From positions 1-43,373 of the forward strand of contig NZ_JADQDD010000015.1 of NCBI RefSeq assembly GCF_019263595.1: a stretch of DNA of 43,373 bases, given 5' to 3'. Within the stretch, counting starts at the first letter, position 1; every line of letters begins with the position of its first letter. Of the stretch, positions 7,544 to 15,722 are shown one piece after another. The notes beneath the pieces were generated by a model. It was not told the DNA's origin. It saw only the letters and a list, made by a program, of their open reading frames with translations, and made no database searches. A program made the translations under genes and the position numbers. The stretch comes from Pseudonocardia sp. KRD291. GTDB taxonomy: Bacteria; Actinomycetota; Actinomycetes; Mycobacteriales; Pseudonocardiaceae.

Positions 7544-8767
7544 GTGAGTACCGCCGGGGGGCTGCGTGGGCCGTTTGCCCGTTATTGGGCATCGGCGTTC
7601 CTGGCCGACTTCGGTGACGGCGTCCGGATGGCTGCGTTCCCGTTGCTCGCGGTGCATCTGACCAGCTCGCCCATCGCAGTCGCCGCAGTCACTGCCGTAC
7701 AAGGGCTGCCCTGGCTTGTGTTCGGCCCCGGAGTCGGTGCACTGGTCGATCGACTCGACCTGAGGCGAGTCATGGCCGTCGTGGACGTAGCGCGTGCAGT
7801 GACGATCGGCGCACTCGCCGGAGCAGTGCTGGCTGGGATCGCGACGATGCCACTGCTGTACGCGGCGGCGTTCTTGACCGGGGTTGGCGCGATGGCCCGC
7901 GACACGGCGGCCTCCACCGCAGTTCCACGCCTGGTTGATGAAAAGGACCTGGAAGCGGCGAACGGACGCTTGCAGTCGGGGACTCTGGTTGGTGGAGAAC
8001 TCGCCGGCCCCGCCGCCGGTGGATGGTTGTTCGGGGTCGCCGCAGCATTGCCGTTCGCGCTGAACGCGGGAGGCCTAACGCTGGCCGTCCTTCTGTTGCT
8101 GACCCTGCCCAACGTCTTCGCCCCAGCGCCCGGAACGCCCGATCTGAGTCTTAGCTTGCGCGACGTTCGAGGTGACATCGTTGCTGGGCTGCGTTGGCTG
8201 TGGCGCGACCTCCCATTGCGCGACCTCAGCGCCGCCGTGGTGTTGGTGACCTTGGCCGACGGAGCATTTCTGGCGATCCTCGTGCTGTACGTGACTCAGG
8301 TACTGATGCAGCCCCCGGGGGTCTACGGACTCCTGCTCGGTGTGGGCGCCGTTGGTGGCATCGTCGCCGGGTTCGGCTGCGCTCCACTGGCGCGTCGGAT
8401 GGGTCCCGCGTCGACGCTCGCACTGACGATGGTCCTCATGGCTGCCGCGCAGCTCGCGATCGGGCTGACCACCGAGGTGGCGGTTGCGGTGGCTGCGTTG
8501 GCGGTCAGCAGCGCCGCGTTCGTGACTTTTAACGTCGTCGCTCGGACCCTGCGCCAACGTCGCAGCCCACCGGACATGCTGGGCCGCACCAACAGCACCT
8601 ACCTGACCATCGGTCGGACAGGCGAGGCCACCGGCGCGATTCTCGGTGGTGTGCTCGCAGCTACCGCCGGCGTGCGCGCTCCGATCCTGGCTGGCGTTCT
8701 CCCCCTCCTCGCTGCCGGAGTCGTGATCAGCCGTCCGTTCAGCCGAGGCGCCCACGACACCGAATAG
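7544..8767 (+). CDS. MFS transporter (EntS-like efflux type)
   Basis: From GTG at 7544 the product has 407 residues with about 12 hydrophobic segments. It begins with FARYWASAFLADFGDGVRMA, has ALVDRLDLRRVMAVVDVARA (motif A region) and a long loop after helix 6, as in the MFS_3/EntS group of exporters for siderophores, drugs or small peptides. The open frame extends upstream to 7220, but that part has no hydrophobic or conserved content. No strong ribosome binding site precedes 7544, so the start is not certain. It is cargo of the element and faces away from the DUF6176 pair. Confidence 0.85.
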   Translation: MSTAGGLRGPFARYWASAFLADFGDGVRMAAFPLLAVHLTSSPIAVAAVTAVQGLPWLVFGPGVGALVDRLDLRRVMAVVDVARAVTIGALAGAVLAGIATMPLLYAAAFLTGVGAMARDTAASTAVPRLVDEKDLEAANGRLQSGTLVGGELAGPAAGGWLFGVAAALPFALNAGGLTLAVLLLLTLPNVFAPAPGTPDLSLSLRDVRGDIVAGLRWLWRDLPLRDLSAAVVLVTLADGAFLAILVLYVTQVLMQPPGVYGLLLGVGAVGGIVAGFGCAPLARRMGPASTLALTMVLMAAAQLAIGLTTEVAVAVAALAVSSAAFVTFNVVARTLRQRRSPPDMLGRTNSTYLTIGRTGEATGAILGGVLAATAGVRAPILAGVLPLLAAGVVISRPFSRGAHDTE

Positions 8768-9037
8768 TGTTCTCATCGCAGGGGTTCGGGCGATCCAGGT
8801 GCCGGGGACGACCTGGCCGATCCTGCCTCGATCGAACTGGTCTGCCCCGAGTACATGCCGAAGAGGCTTGGATCAAGCGGCACGCCTCGGCATCGGTGCA
8901 GGTCACCGGCGCTGTGAAACGAGGCTGACGCGTCCCCCTAAAAGGACCACGCTCCCGCTGAGCCTGCGGAACGAACTTAACTGCGCTAAGTGGCCCGCCT
9001 GGCCATCTTATGGACAGGAGCCAAGCTGCGGTCGGGC
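8768..9037. other. Intergenic stretch, no gene seen
   Basis: This stretch separates two convergent genes. I see no convincing coding frame and no strong hairpin. Confidence 0.5.
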
Positions 9038-9667
9038 TTAGCAGATCCCGACGATACGGGCGTGTCCATCGGGGCACACGCCTTCAGGTGCGTACATCGG
9101 CAGTCCAAGGTTGATCTCAGCGTTCGAGCGTGGGTCGTTCTGGTACTCGGCTCGGTCAGACTTCTTGTCCGGAACCCCGCCTGTGCACAGGTCGGGGTTG
9201 TCCACACAGAACGCCGCCTCCTGTGCCTTCGCTGAGGTGGGGCCCGAAGATGTCGGAGACAATTGCTGCGTCGTGGGCGTCGCAGCGGCGACGGTCGCAG
9301 CACGCTCTTCTGCGGCTGCCTCCGCAGCGGCAGCGGCAGCGGCGTCGGCCGCAGCATCGTCGGCCGCGGTGCGAGCACTGGCTACGACGGTCGACAGCTC
9401 CACCGGAGCGACGAGCAGCCCGGTAGCGGCTGCGGCCGGGTTGCCAGTAGCGGCGGGAAGGACCCCGCTCACTATCGGGCCCGCCCCGCTTGCGGTCTGC
9501 CCGGTGAGTACGAGCGCGCTGGTCACCGAGGCCGCGCACAGGACACCAACTCCGGCCATCCGCCAGCCCGCACCGCGTCGCGCTGCCCGCGCCGATGCAC
9601 GGTGTCGTCCGGCGCGCGGCGCCCACGGCTGTGGCGCCGCTCGGCGAGGCCGCGTGGTGCTACTCAT
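9038..9667 (-). CDS. Alanine-rich exported or membrane-anchored protein, unknown
   Basis: From ATG at 9667 the 209-residue product has an Arg-rich N-terminus, then a hydrophobic segment (MAGVGVLCAASVTSALVLTG) acting as signal anchor or signal peptide. A long Ala-rich, probably helical stretch follows (AADDAAADAAAAAAAEAAAE). A small C-terminal module has four cysteines (FCVDNPDLC and EGVCPDGHARIVGIC), probably two disulfides outside the cell. An in-frame start at 9829 would add a poorly composed extension and is less likely. I do not recognise the family; its layout is like other actinobacterial surface proteins. Confidence 0.6.
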   Translation of the reverse strand: MSSTTRPRRAAPQPWAPRAGRHRASARAARRGAGWRMAGVGVLCAASVTSALVLTGQTASGAGPIVSGVLPAATGNPAAAATGLLVAPVELSTVVASARTAADDAAADAAAAAAAEAAAEERAATVAAATPTTQQLSPTSSGPTSAKAQEAAFCVDNPDLCTGGVPDKKSDRAEYQNDPRSNAEINLGLPMYAPEGVCPDGHARIVGIC

Positions 9668-10069
9668 TGCCGGTCCCGGGGCGAGGTCGGGGGATGTCCG
9701 ACTGGTCTCCGACGTGGCCGACCGCTGCAGCTTCGAACAGCGGGCCATCGACCCCGACGTCGGGCACGCTGCAGCGGAGGGCCTCGGAGCCCATTGCGGA
9801 AACCGGGACGGCTGCTGCGTAGTGGTCACACCCGGGATGTCCGATCCGAACGGCGGGCCGTTAGCTACTCCGTCTGCGCGTCATCAAGACTGGGTAGCTC
9901 GCCCCACTACCGGCACACCGGGCCGCATCAACATGGCCATGCGGCGGTGAGAAGCCCCTCTCGGCACGAGAATCTGGCACCTACCCAGGGCGCGCTCGAC
10001 CCGCGGCCGTCAGCGCCTCTGTCGCAACGCCACGATGTCTCGGTGCGCTTGTCGCTCGGGCGGGGCAGG
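9668..10069. other. Intergenic stretch, no supported gene
   Basis: This contains the upstream region of the exported-protein gene and the downstream side of the DUF2332 gene. Open frames here lack family similarity and coding-like composition. Confidence 0.45.
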
Positions 10070-11038
10070 TTACGAGACCCAGCTGATCCGCGTGCCGTGC
10101 GACTCGGTGAAGGCCAACAGTTCGTGGCCGTCACGAGTCAAGGTGAACGAGTCCTCACCGGGCGCGGCCGCAGCGCTCGCCGGCAGGGGGACGACACCAG
10201 GAGCCTCGTTGGACAGCCACACCGCGCCCAGCTCGCGGACCGCAGCGGCGAAGGCCTCGCGCTTACCGCGGTCGACGTAGGCCAGCACCGCCGAGTGGAA
10301 GACCACCAGCGTGGCCTGCCGCGGGGCGTTGGCAGCGACCCGGGCGAGATCGTCGACCAGGTCGCCACGGTGCACCGTTGGCGGGTGGCGGCGAGCGGCG
10401 CCCAACGCCGCGTGCAGGCGTGCCGCGCGGTCACCCTCTCCGGGCCAGAGCAGGCACTCCAGCCACCGCGCGTCGTCGGGGTCGGCGGCGTCGAGGGGAT
10501 TGAGGTCAATTCCTGCCCGCCAAGCGACGGTCGGCAACCGTTCTGGCAGCGGTACGGGGCCCCGCGGCTGGCAGGTCAGGGTCGGTGCCTGCGGATCGGC
10601 ACCGGAGAGGCGGTACCCCGCGTAATCGTAGGAGTAACGGTCGAGCAGCAAGGTCAGGCCAGCGGCCGCACCCACCTCGAGCAGAGCCAGCGGCTCGGGC
10701 AGGCCGACCAACGCCGGCAGCAGCGTCGCGCAGCGGGCTGCCTCGTTGGTCTGGGTACGTCGAGCCCGCATCACCGCGGCCAGCTCGCTGGCCTGCTCGC
10801 CAACCACTCGACGCAGGGCGCGAAGGTCGGCGGGAGCGCCGAGCAGATATCGAGCCGCGGCGAACAGGAGGTTGGGCTGGCGTTTCGCGACCGGCAACGC
10901 CCCCAGGAACGCCAGAATATCCTGATCTGCGGCCACTGCGTCGGCCAAGGTCCCGTACGCCGCCGACCGTCCCGCGGCCTCTCGACCGAACCGCCGATAG
11001 TTCTCGGCGATGCTCGCGTTCGGGTCATGACCGATCAT
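10070..11038 (-). CDS. DUF2332-family protein
   Basis: The 322-residue product from ATG at 11038 reads ENYRRFGREAAGRSAAYGTL, then LEVGAAAGLTLLLDRYSYDY and ATLVVFHSAVLAYVDRGKRE, matching the DUF2332 family as I know it. LEVGAAAGL looks like a SAM-binding glycine loop and the fold is methyltransferase-like, but no enzyme activity is established to my knowledge. The upstream SCO6745-type gene on the same strand ends 112 bp earlier, so the two may share a transcript. An upstream in-frame GTG (about 11077) is a possible alternative start. Confidence 0.85.
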   Translation of the reverse strand: MIGHDPNASIAENYRRFGREAAGRSAAYGTLADAVAADQDILAFLGALPVAKRQPNLLFAAARYLLGAPADLRALRRVVGEQASELAAVMRARRTQTNEAARCATLLPALVGLPEPLALLEVGAAAGLTLLLDRYSYDYAGYRLSGADPQAPTLTCQPRGPVPLPERLPTVAWRAGIDLNPLDAADPDDARWLECLLWPGEGDRAARLHAALGAARRHPPTVHRGDLVDDLARVAANAPRQATLVVFHSAVLAYVDRGKREAFAAAVRELGAVWLSNEAPGVVPLPASAAAAPGEDSFTLTRDGHELLAFTESHGTRISWVS

Positions 11039-11150
11039 CGCCCCGGGAGGCTCGGCGCCTCCTGCCTCGGCTACCACGCAGCAATCCTGGAACGCCGGTG
11101 CTGACGGGGTCAACCATGGGCACCTACCTGCGTCCGGCCAGGATCGATCG

Positions 11151-12074
11151 TCACTCTCGGCCCGCTGAGTCTCTGTTGGCTGGCCAGGGCCTTGAGGGCC
11201 GGGTGAGTCCGGTGGGGTTGCCACTTGGGAGTGCGCCACTATTGGTGATGGCATCGGCCAGGGGCGTGAGCAGTTCGGCCAGACGGTCAGTGGCATCGTC
11301 GCCGATCGCGGTCCACGGTGCGGCCGCAGCGCGGTCGGTGAGGTGCTCGATCTCCAGGTGCTCAGCGAGTCCCGCCGGTGCGAGTGCGGTGATGTCGCTG
11401 AGCCATTCTCGCCGCTGGAGGTCGGCCAGGGTGTCGTTCCAGGTATCGGCGGGCCAATTGCGGGCGTCGCGCAGAAGCTCGGGCTCGTTCTCCCCGGCGG
11501 CCGCTTTGAGCAGATGAGATTGCACGGGGCTGATGCCGCGAGTCACGAGCACGGCGACATGGCCGTCTCCGCGGTGCTCACGCAGCGTGGTGCACGCTTG
11601 CCATAGCGCGGCGACAGGGTCGGCCGGGCGCCGGACGGCGCGGTTAGCGCCACCGAGCGGCCGGCCCGCTACGTCGATGGAGCAGGCCGCCCGCCAAGCC
11701 AGGTCGACGGTCTCCGCAAGCAGCTCGGAGTCGTCGACGAGGGAACCGCAGAGCCGGCGCAGCGCCTCAGCGGCGCCGCGTTCACGGGCTTGCAGCGCTT
11801 GGTCAGGGCTGGCATAGATCCAGGCATCCGGCAATGCGCGCGCGACTCGGTCGGAGTGGAAGCCGTAGAACAGTGCCGTCACGGGCTCACACGCGACCGG
11901 CCCGAGAGGTGCAGCGCGGAGCGCGAAATAGCCCATCCAGAACCCGCGCAGACCGAGGCCGGAAGCGGCGGCGCGGCATTCCGGGGTGAAGTACACGACG
12001 TCGTGGAGGGTCTCGTAGAGCTCCCACAGCCGCCGCGCGGCCGGAGGCCGGCTTGCTCTCGTTGACGACTCCAC
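11151..12074 (-). CDS. SCO6745-family protein
   Basis: The 307-residue protein matches the actinobacterial SCO6745 family: ARRLWELYETLHDVVYFTPE near the start, LGLRGFWMGYFALRAAPLGP, TALFYGFHSDRVARALPDAW and TLREHRGDGHVAVLV. The C-terminal half resembles a winged-helix region but no DNA-binding role is proven. GTG at 12072-12074 is the start. It precedes the DUF2332 gene on the same strand. Both are common in actinobacteria and may be linked to metabolism of some specialised compound (weak inference). Confidence 0.85.
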   Translation of the reverse strand: MESSTRASRPPAARRLWELYETLHDVVYFTPECRAAASGLGLRGFWMGYFALRAAPLGPVACEPVTALFYGFHSDRVARALPDAWIYASPDQALQARERGAAEALRRLCGSLVDDSELLAETVDLAWRAACSIDVAGRPLGGANRAVRRPADPVAALWQACTTLREHRGDGHVAVLVTRGISPVQSHLLKAAAGENEPELLRDARNWPADTWNDTLADLQRREWLSDITALAPAGLAEHLEIEHLTDRAAAAPWTAIGDDATDRLAELLTPLADAITNSGALPSGNPTGLTRPSRPWPANRDSAGRE

Positions 12075-12285
12075 GTCGGGCCTCCGAACCAGCGTCGATG
12101 TTGCGGCCCGACCAAGGGGACGGTACCGAGACTTCAGTGTGTAACGGGCCGGTTCTCCGAGCCAGACGGTCTGGTCTCCGACCGTCGGAGTTGAAGCGGA
12201 TCGGCCTCCCGCCTAGCCTTCGACCACCTTCGCGATTGATTGTCAGCATCGACGACCGTTCTATCATCGGACGGACTGGGGGTGG

Positions 12286-12308
12286 ACCTGCGACCTCTTC
12301 GTCCCGAA
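12286..12308 (-). other. tRNA-Pro(CGG)-like 3'-half fragment
   Basis: On the minus strand TTCGGGACGAAG followed by AGGTCGCAGGT matches the anticodon loop, 3' anticodon stem, variable loop and first T-stem bases expected of an actinobacterial tRNA-Pro(CGG). The 5' half is missing and the T loop is altered, so it is not a functional tRNA. Such half-tRNAs are typical att-site remnants. The match is from memory of tRNA sequences. Confidence 0.4.
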
Positions 12309-12440
12309 GCAACGGGGGTGACCAGCCCATCGCTCAAACGCGCTGCTCAGGGCCTCCGCGCGTCCGTGGACGTCCGCGCGGTTCCGGGCTCGGTCGGCTC
12401 GATCGTCACTCAGTTCGTCACGCACTCGCCCCGGTGCTCA

Positions 12441-12483
12441 TGCCACACCCGGGCCATCCTGAAAACCTGCCACCCGGCGAGGG
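12441..12483. repeat. Dispersed repeat copy A
   Basis: About 43 bp, beginning TGCCACACCC and ending CCCGGCGAGGG, are shared with 14203-14246 at roughly 80-85% identity. A weaker relative lies near 13857-13905. All copies are in gene-poor stretches of the cargo region. Confidence 0.55.
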
Positions 12484-12587
12484 GTTTTGGACCGGTCGCC
12501 GCTCACTAAGCCACCCTCGACGTTCGGCCACTCAGGGCGGGTAGCGCGCAGATCGCCCCTGTTCAGGCGGTCAAGTACACCTGAACG

Positions 12588-13016
12588 TTGCAGTGTGTCG
12601 CGTCTCGAAACGCATACACCGCCCCGCTCGGCGGGCTAGGCTCCGACCCGACGCACGGTCCAAAACGACGGAGCCTAGCCCGCCGAGCGGGGCCACGCGC
12701 GTCTTCTTCGGCATGCCCTAATCGTACCCCGGCTAATCATTCTAGTCCAGCGAATCCGCCGGTTTGGGCTCTAATTCTAGTGGCCTTTATTGGCGCACTC
12801 GGAGTAGCGGCTGTCCCGGTTCTCCAGGCAGCGTTGAAAGAAGACCCGCCGAAGCTGACACGGTCATGCGTAGATATCGCCGCGGGTTACGTCAACGGCA
12901 TGAAGAGTAGCCCCGAACTACGCGAGCTCATCCTTCCGGGACGCGACCGCAATTCATTAATGGAATCCGATCCAGAGGCCCGCATTTGCGGAATCAATTC
13001 GAAGATGTTCGTTTAG
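12588..13016 (+). CDS. Small single-pass membrane protein, start uncertain
   Basis: The C-terminal part looks coding. It has a transmembrane helix (VWALILVAFIGALGVAAVPV) followed by a short outer domain (LTRSCVDIAAGYVNGMKSSP, then ESDPEARICGINSKMF) with two cysteines. The only complete start is TTG at 12588, but the frame between it and about 12720 crosses a perfect inverted repeat and has no coding character, so the native 5' end may have been lost or replaced. Codons here are less GC-rich than in neighbouring genes, pointing to separate origin. Family unknown. Confidence 0.45.
   Translation: MQCVASRNAYTAPLGGLGSDPTHGPKRRSLARRAGPRASSSACPNRTPANHSSPANPPVWALILVAFIGALGVAAVPVLQAALKEDPPKLTRSCVDIAAGYVNGMKSSPELRELILPGRDRNSLMESDPEARICGINSKMFV
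12621..12693. repeat. Perfect 25-bp inverted repeat with 23-nt spacer
   Basis: Bases 12621-12645 are the exact reverse complement of 12669-12693. The arms carry CTCGGCGGGCTAGGCTCCG and its complement, and the spacer is 12646-12668. The arm length is far beyond chance and beyond a normal terminator. No U-run follows on either strand. Confidence 0.9.
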
Positions 13017-13112
13017 CTGTGTTAATGAAATACTGACGGCAGCACCCGAGGTTTACTCGCTCAGCCAAGTCGCCTTAGCCAAGCTGGAGCTCTGCGTTGT
13101 GGCTAGCGTCGC

Positions 13113-13781
13113 TCACGGGCGCCGTGTGCCGATGCCCCAGTAGAACGGTCCGGCGGTCTGGTGGACTCGGACGTTCCAGCCCAGACTTGTGAGTTCTTGT
13201 TCGAGGCCATCAGGTGTGTGGGGCACCTTCACTGCGCGGTGCGGGGTGCCATCGCGCAGGCGGCGCTGGATAGTCGTTGATGCCTCTCCGTGGATGAGCT
13301 CCTGTTCGGTGCGATGGGCGTCATCGACGAACAGCACTTGACCTCCTGGGCGCAAGCTGCGATCGACGAGGGCCCAGAACTCTGCGAAGCGGCCCCAGGG
13401 CACGTGTGAGATCCAGAAGCCCATGAAGACGCCGTCGTAGCGTCGGTCAGGTTCCCAGGCGAATAGATCGGCCTGGACGAATCGCGCCCGCGCGAGATCA
13501 GGCGCGACTCGCTGCTTAGCCAGCGCTTGCATCTCGCGTGAGGAGTCGACTGCGGTGACAGTGTCGGCGCGCCGGAGCAGTTGCGGAGTCCAGGTGCCCG
13601 GCCCCGAAGCTAGTTCGAGGACGTCGCCAGCAGGAGCGAACTTCGCGACTGCGACGGCCAGTTCGTCGCCACCAGGTTCGTCGAGCTTGCCGTCGAGGTA
13701 CTCGTCGGCGACGGCCCGGTAGTAGTTGACTTGCTCTGCCAACAGCTGCTGTTCACCACTACCCGAGTCGGCATCCATCAC
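13113..13781 (-). CDS. Class I SAM-dependent methyltransferase
   Basis: The 222-residue protein contains motif I VLELASGPGTWTPQLLRRAD at about residues 54-73, motif II-like VTAVDSSREM, ARFVQADLFAW and a late LRPGGQVLFVDDAHR (motif IV/V region), all typical of Rossmann-fold methyltransferases. It begins with MMDADSGSGEQQLLAEQVNY, and YYRAVADEYLD resembles small-molecule methyltransferases. The substrate is not deducible. It is transcribed alone on the minus strand in the element's cargo. Either of the two adjacent ATG codons could start translation. Confidence 0.9.
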   Translation of the reverse strand: MMDADSGSGEQQLLAEQVNYYRAVADEYLDGKLDEPGGDELAVAVAKFAPAGDVLELASGPGTWTPQLLRRADTVTAVDSSREMQALAKQRVAPDLARARFVQADLFAWEPDRRYDGVFMGFWISHVPWGRFAEFWALVDRSLRPGGQVLFVDDAHRTEQELIHGEASTTIQRRLRDGTPHRAVKVPHTPDGLEQELTSLGWNVRVHQTAGPFYWGIGTRRP

Positions 13782-14310
13782 GGCCCCGTTCGTGGAAAGT
13801 TCTGGTCAGCGTAAGGATGACGGTTGCCTCCAGGGCCGCGTCAAGATGGCCGTGACGGCACGGTGCCGCCATCGTGGAGATCTGCCCCCGCGCGAGCGGG
13901 AGCGCGTCGTCCCGAAAGCGGCTACACCGGACCGGGCTGTGTCACTGGGTATCGCGTCGTGCCTGTTGACCTGCGCGTTCGTGTCGGGGCGTCGTCCGGC
14001 GTGGCGAACGGTCGTGGGTGGTCCGCTCCGGGTTTGCTCCGGCTGAACAGCCCAACCGAGGGGTTCGTGTGACATCCCGTCGACCTGGCCACGCCCGACC
14101 GCGCGTCCGTCCCGGGGGCGGGCCCTCGACGCAACCGCCGGCCGAGCTCGTTCAGCTCCGCCCCGGGACGTCGCGTGGTAGCCCTCCGGGAGGTCGTCGG
14201 GATGCCACACCCCGGCCATCCCGGAGATCTGCCCGCCCGGCGAGGGCGCTCTTCCCTGCGTTGGCATTTTCAACGTGAGGGTGGCTGGCCGACCACCTCC
14301 GGTCTCGGTC
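13782..14310. other. 529-bp stretch without a supported gene
   Basis: Long open frames are present on both strands but none has a recognisable family or clear start. The stretch contains repeat copy B at 14203-14246 and a weaker relative near 13857-13905. It probably holds the methyltransferase promoter near its left end. Confidence 0.45.
14203..14246. repeat. Dispersed repeat copy B
   Basis: This matches 12441-12483: it starts TGCCACACCC, contains GGCCATCC and CTGCC, and ends CCCGGCGAGGG, with one extra base and a few substitutions. Confidence 0.55.
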
Positions 14311-15132
14311 CTACGCACGGTTGCCAGAGTTCTCTCCGGTCTTGTTGCCCTTCAACGCAACCGCAAGCAGTTGAGCGAATAGGCGAATGAAAGGTTCGTG
14401 GCGCTGAGTTAGCTCACCAGGTTCGAGGGCATCGACGGTAAGGAGACCGTAGATGCGAGCGTCGGTGGCCACGGGCGCCGAGATGAAAGTCTTATAGACC
14501 CTGCTGACCGCACCCGGGGGGCGGTTCTGAGTTAGGTCGGGCCAATATTCGGCCTCTCGCTTGTCAAGCTGCTCGAAAACGTGACGGTGATTCGGATTGC
14601 TCTCACGAAAGATTGTTGACGGGCCACCTTCTCGACCGTCATACACAGTTTTGCACTCTAGCCGTCTACTCCCGACGTGTCCGCTTAACTCGAAGAAGCA
14701 TGCTCGCACGCGGTCGGCGCCGATGAAATTCGAGGCGTAGCTGACTATCGCCCGGCGCGCCTCTGCCTGGACGCCGGACCTCTGGACGGAATTAGTGGTG
14801 ACTGCCTTGCTGAGGATATCGCTATATGGCAAGAAGATGTCGTTCAGGGCAATCTCAAATTTGGTGACTGCTCTAGTGGCGAGTTCTGACGCGTCGTCGG
14901 CCGCAGCCTCGGCTTCTTGACGAGCCTTGGCTTGGGCGAACGTCTGGACCGCCGCAAGAACGATCACAGCAGCAGTGGCGAGTCCGCCCACCACGGTTAG
15001 AGTGACGACTTGCCAGGGCTTGATGTTGGTGCCCGCAACAACTTGCGCCACATACGCGGCAGCCGCCAGGACTGCGGCAATGATGCCCAGGGTCCACCAG
15101 CGTCGAGTTAGGGGCTGGGTGTCACCAGGCAT
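14311..15132 (-). CDS. Two-transmembrane protein with C-terminal GAF-like domain
   Basis: The 273-residue protein has two N-terminal transmembrane helices, about residues 12-32 (WTLGIIAAVLAAAAYVAQVV) and 42-64 (VVTLTVVGGLATAAVIVLAA). A helical linker follows (AQAKARQEAEAAADDASELA). The cytosolic C-terminal region has GAF features: RVRACFFELSG near 145, then YKTFISAPVATDARIYGLLT and LFAQLLAVALKG at the end. GAF domains bind small ligands or sense redox state. GC content is lower than in neighbouring genes. A small gene is divergently transcribed 193 bp away. Similar membrane-sensor layouts occur in bacterial conflict systems, but this is only an architectural analogy. Confidence 0.75.
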   Translation of the reverse strand: MPGDTQPLTRRWWTLGIIAAVLAAAAYVAQVVAGTNIKPWQVVTLTVVGGLATAAVIVLAAVQTFAQAKARQEAEAAADDASELATRAVTKFEIALNDIFLPYSDILSKAVTTNSVQRSGVQAEARRAIVSYASNFIGADRVRACFFELSGHVGSRRLECKTVYDGREGGPSTIFRESNPNHRHVFEQLDKREAEYWPDLTQNRPPGAVSRVYKTFISAPVATDARIYGLLTVDALEPGELTQRHEPFIRLFAQLLAVALKGNKTGENSGNRA

Positions 15133-15260
15133 AGCGCTGGAGGTTACATTGTGATGATCGATTATGTAAATCGCGACACAACGTCACCTAGGGTAACTAC
15201 GAACTGCTCCTCCACTGGGCCGAGTGGGCTACGATCCTTGCGTGTGCGCTCGCTCGTTGA

Positions 15261-15305
15261 TGTACTCAGTCGGTCTGCACGCTGTCAGCGGTCGTGTACT
15301 GACAG
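15261..15305. promoter_or_regulatory. Possible operator repeats before the small gene
   Basis: TGTACT occurs at 15261-15266 and 15295-15300, and CTGTCA (15282-15287) is inverted as TGACAG (15300-15305). They lie in the divergent region between the GAF gene and the 62-residue gene, just upstream of the latter. A DNA-binding role is inferred from position only. Confidence 0.35.
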
Positions 15306-15325
15306 CGACGACCATTGGAGGTTGC

Positions 15326-15514
15326 ATGGCGAGTCCGGCATCAAGCCATAAGATTCCGAGTGTTGACCCAGAGATGGAGCAGGCGGTTGGTGAGCTAATT
15401 GAGGATGCCGACGGATACTTCGAAGCACGGTGGGCTCGACGACATGGTGAAGCTGCCGAATTTGTAAAGGGCGAGCTAGCGGCCGCCGCGGCTCGCCGGA
15501 AAAGTCGACGGTAA
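15326..15514 (+). CDS. Small charged protein of 62 residues, unknown
   Basis: ATG at 15326 is preceded by GGAGG at 15317-15321, a good ribosome binding site with close spacing. The product reads MASPASSHKIPSVDPEMEQA, then VGELIEDADGYFEARWARRH and ends with a basic tail (AAAAARRKSRR). It is predicted to be helical and soluble. It faces away from the two-transmembrane GAF gene and shares an intergenic region with it. I do not recognise a family; small size and charge would fit a regulatory or adaptor protein, but that is a guess. Confidence 0.6.
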   Translation: MASPASSHKIPSVDPEMEQAVGELIEDADGYFEARWARRHGEAAEFVKGELAAAAARRKSRR

Positions 15515-15557
15515 CCGTTACTCGCGGAGACCGCGGAAGTAGTGCGCCAGGCGGGGA

Positions 15558-15580
15558 CCGGCCGGAGGCCGCACGCCCCG
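15558..15580. repeat. GC-rich motif flanking the relaxase gene, copy 1
   Basis: CCGGCCGGAGGCCG followed by CACGCCCCG is nearly repeated in the same orientation at 20859-20882 on the other side of the relaxase gene. Right after it, 15589-15604 forms a perfect hairpin GGCGCC-CGGA-GGCGCC. The function is unknown; oriT-related or terminator roles are possible. Confidence 0.4.
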
Positions 15581-15722
15581 CGTGGCGTGGCGCCCGGAGG
15601 CGCCGCTTTGATCAAAGGAACGGAAGTCTGAACGCACGGCTGCAAGATCGTCCGGGTCACTAGCACGCTTGCGGGGTGCCAGGCCGGTGAGAATTGTCGG
15701 TGCTCGGGGTCAGACTGCCGGC

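Larger units (their letters stand above)
12075..12587. other. 513-bp non-coding stretch with short relics
   Basis: No convincing gene is present. It holds a tRNA-Pro-like fragment at 12286-12308 and one copy of a dispersed repeat at 12441-12483, both listed separately. The mix of relics suggests a former junction between inserted segments. Confidence 0.5.

Noticed and set aside
10070..11296. DUF2332 gene extended to 11296
   Set aside because: The extra 86 residues have no family similarity and overlap the end of the SCO6745-type gene.
13883..13904. CRISPR type I-E repeat-like hairpin (CCCGCGCGAGCGGG)
   Set aside because: Only one such unit exists here and no regular spacing or spacers are seen, so it is not an array.
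13806..14318. 170-codon minus-strand open frame between methyltransferase and GAF genes
   Set aside because: It has no recognisable fold or start signal and runs through the dispersed repeat; treated as non-coding.
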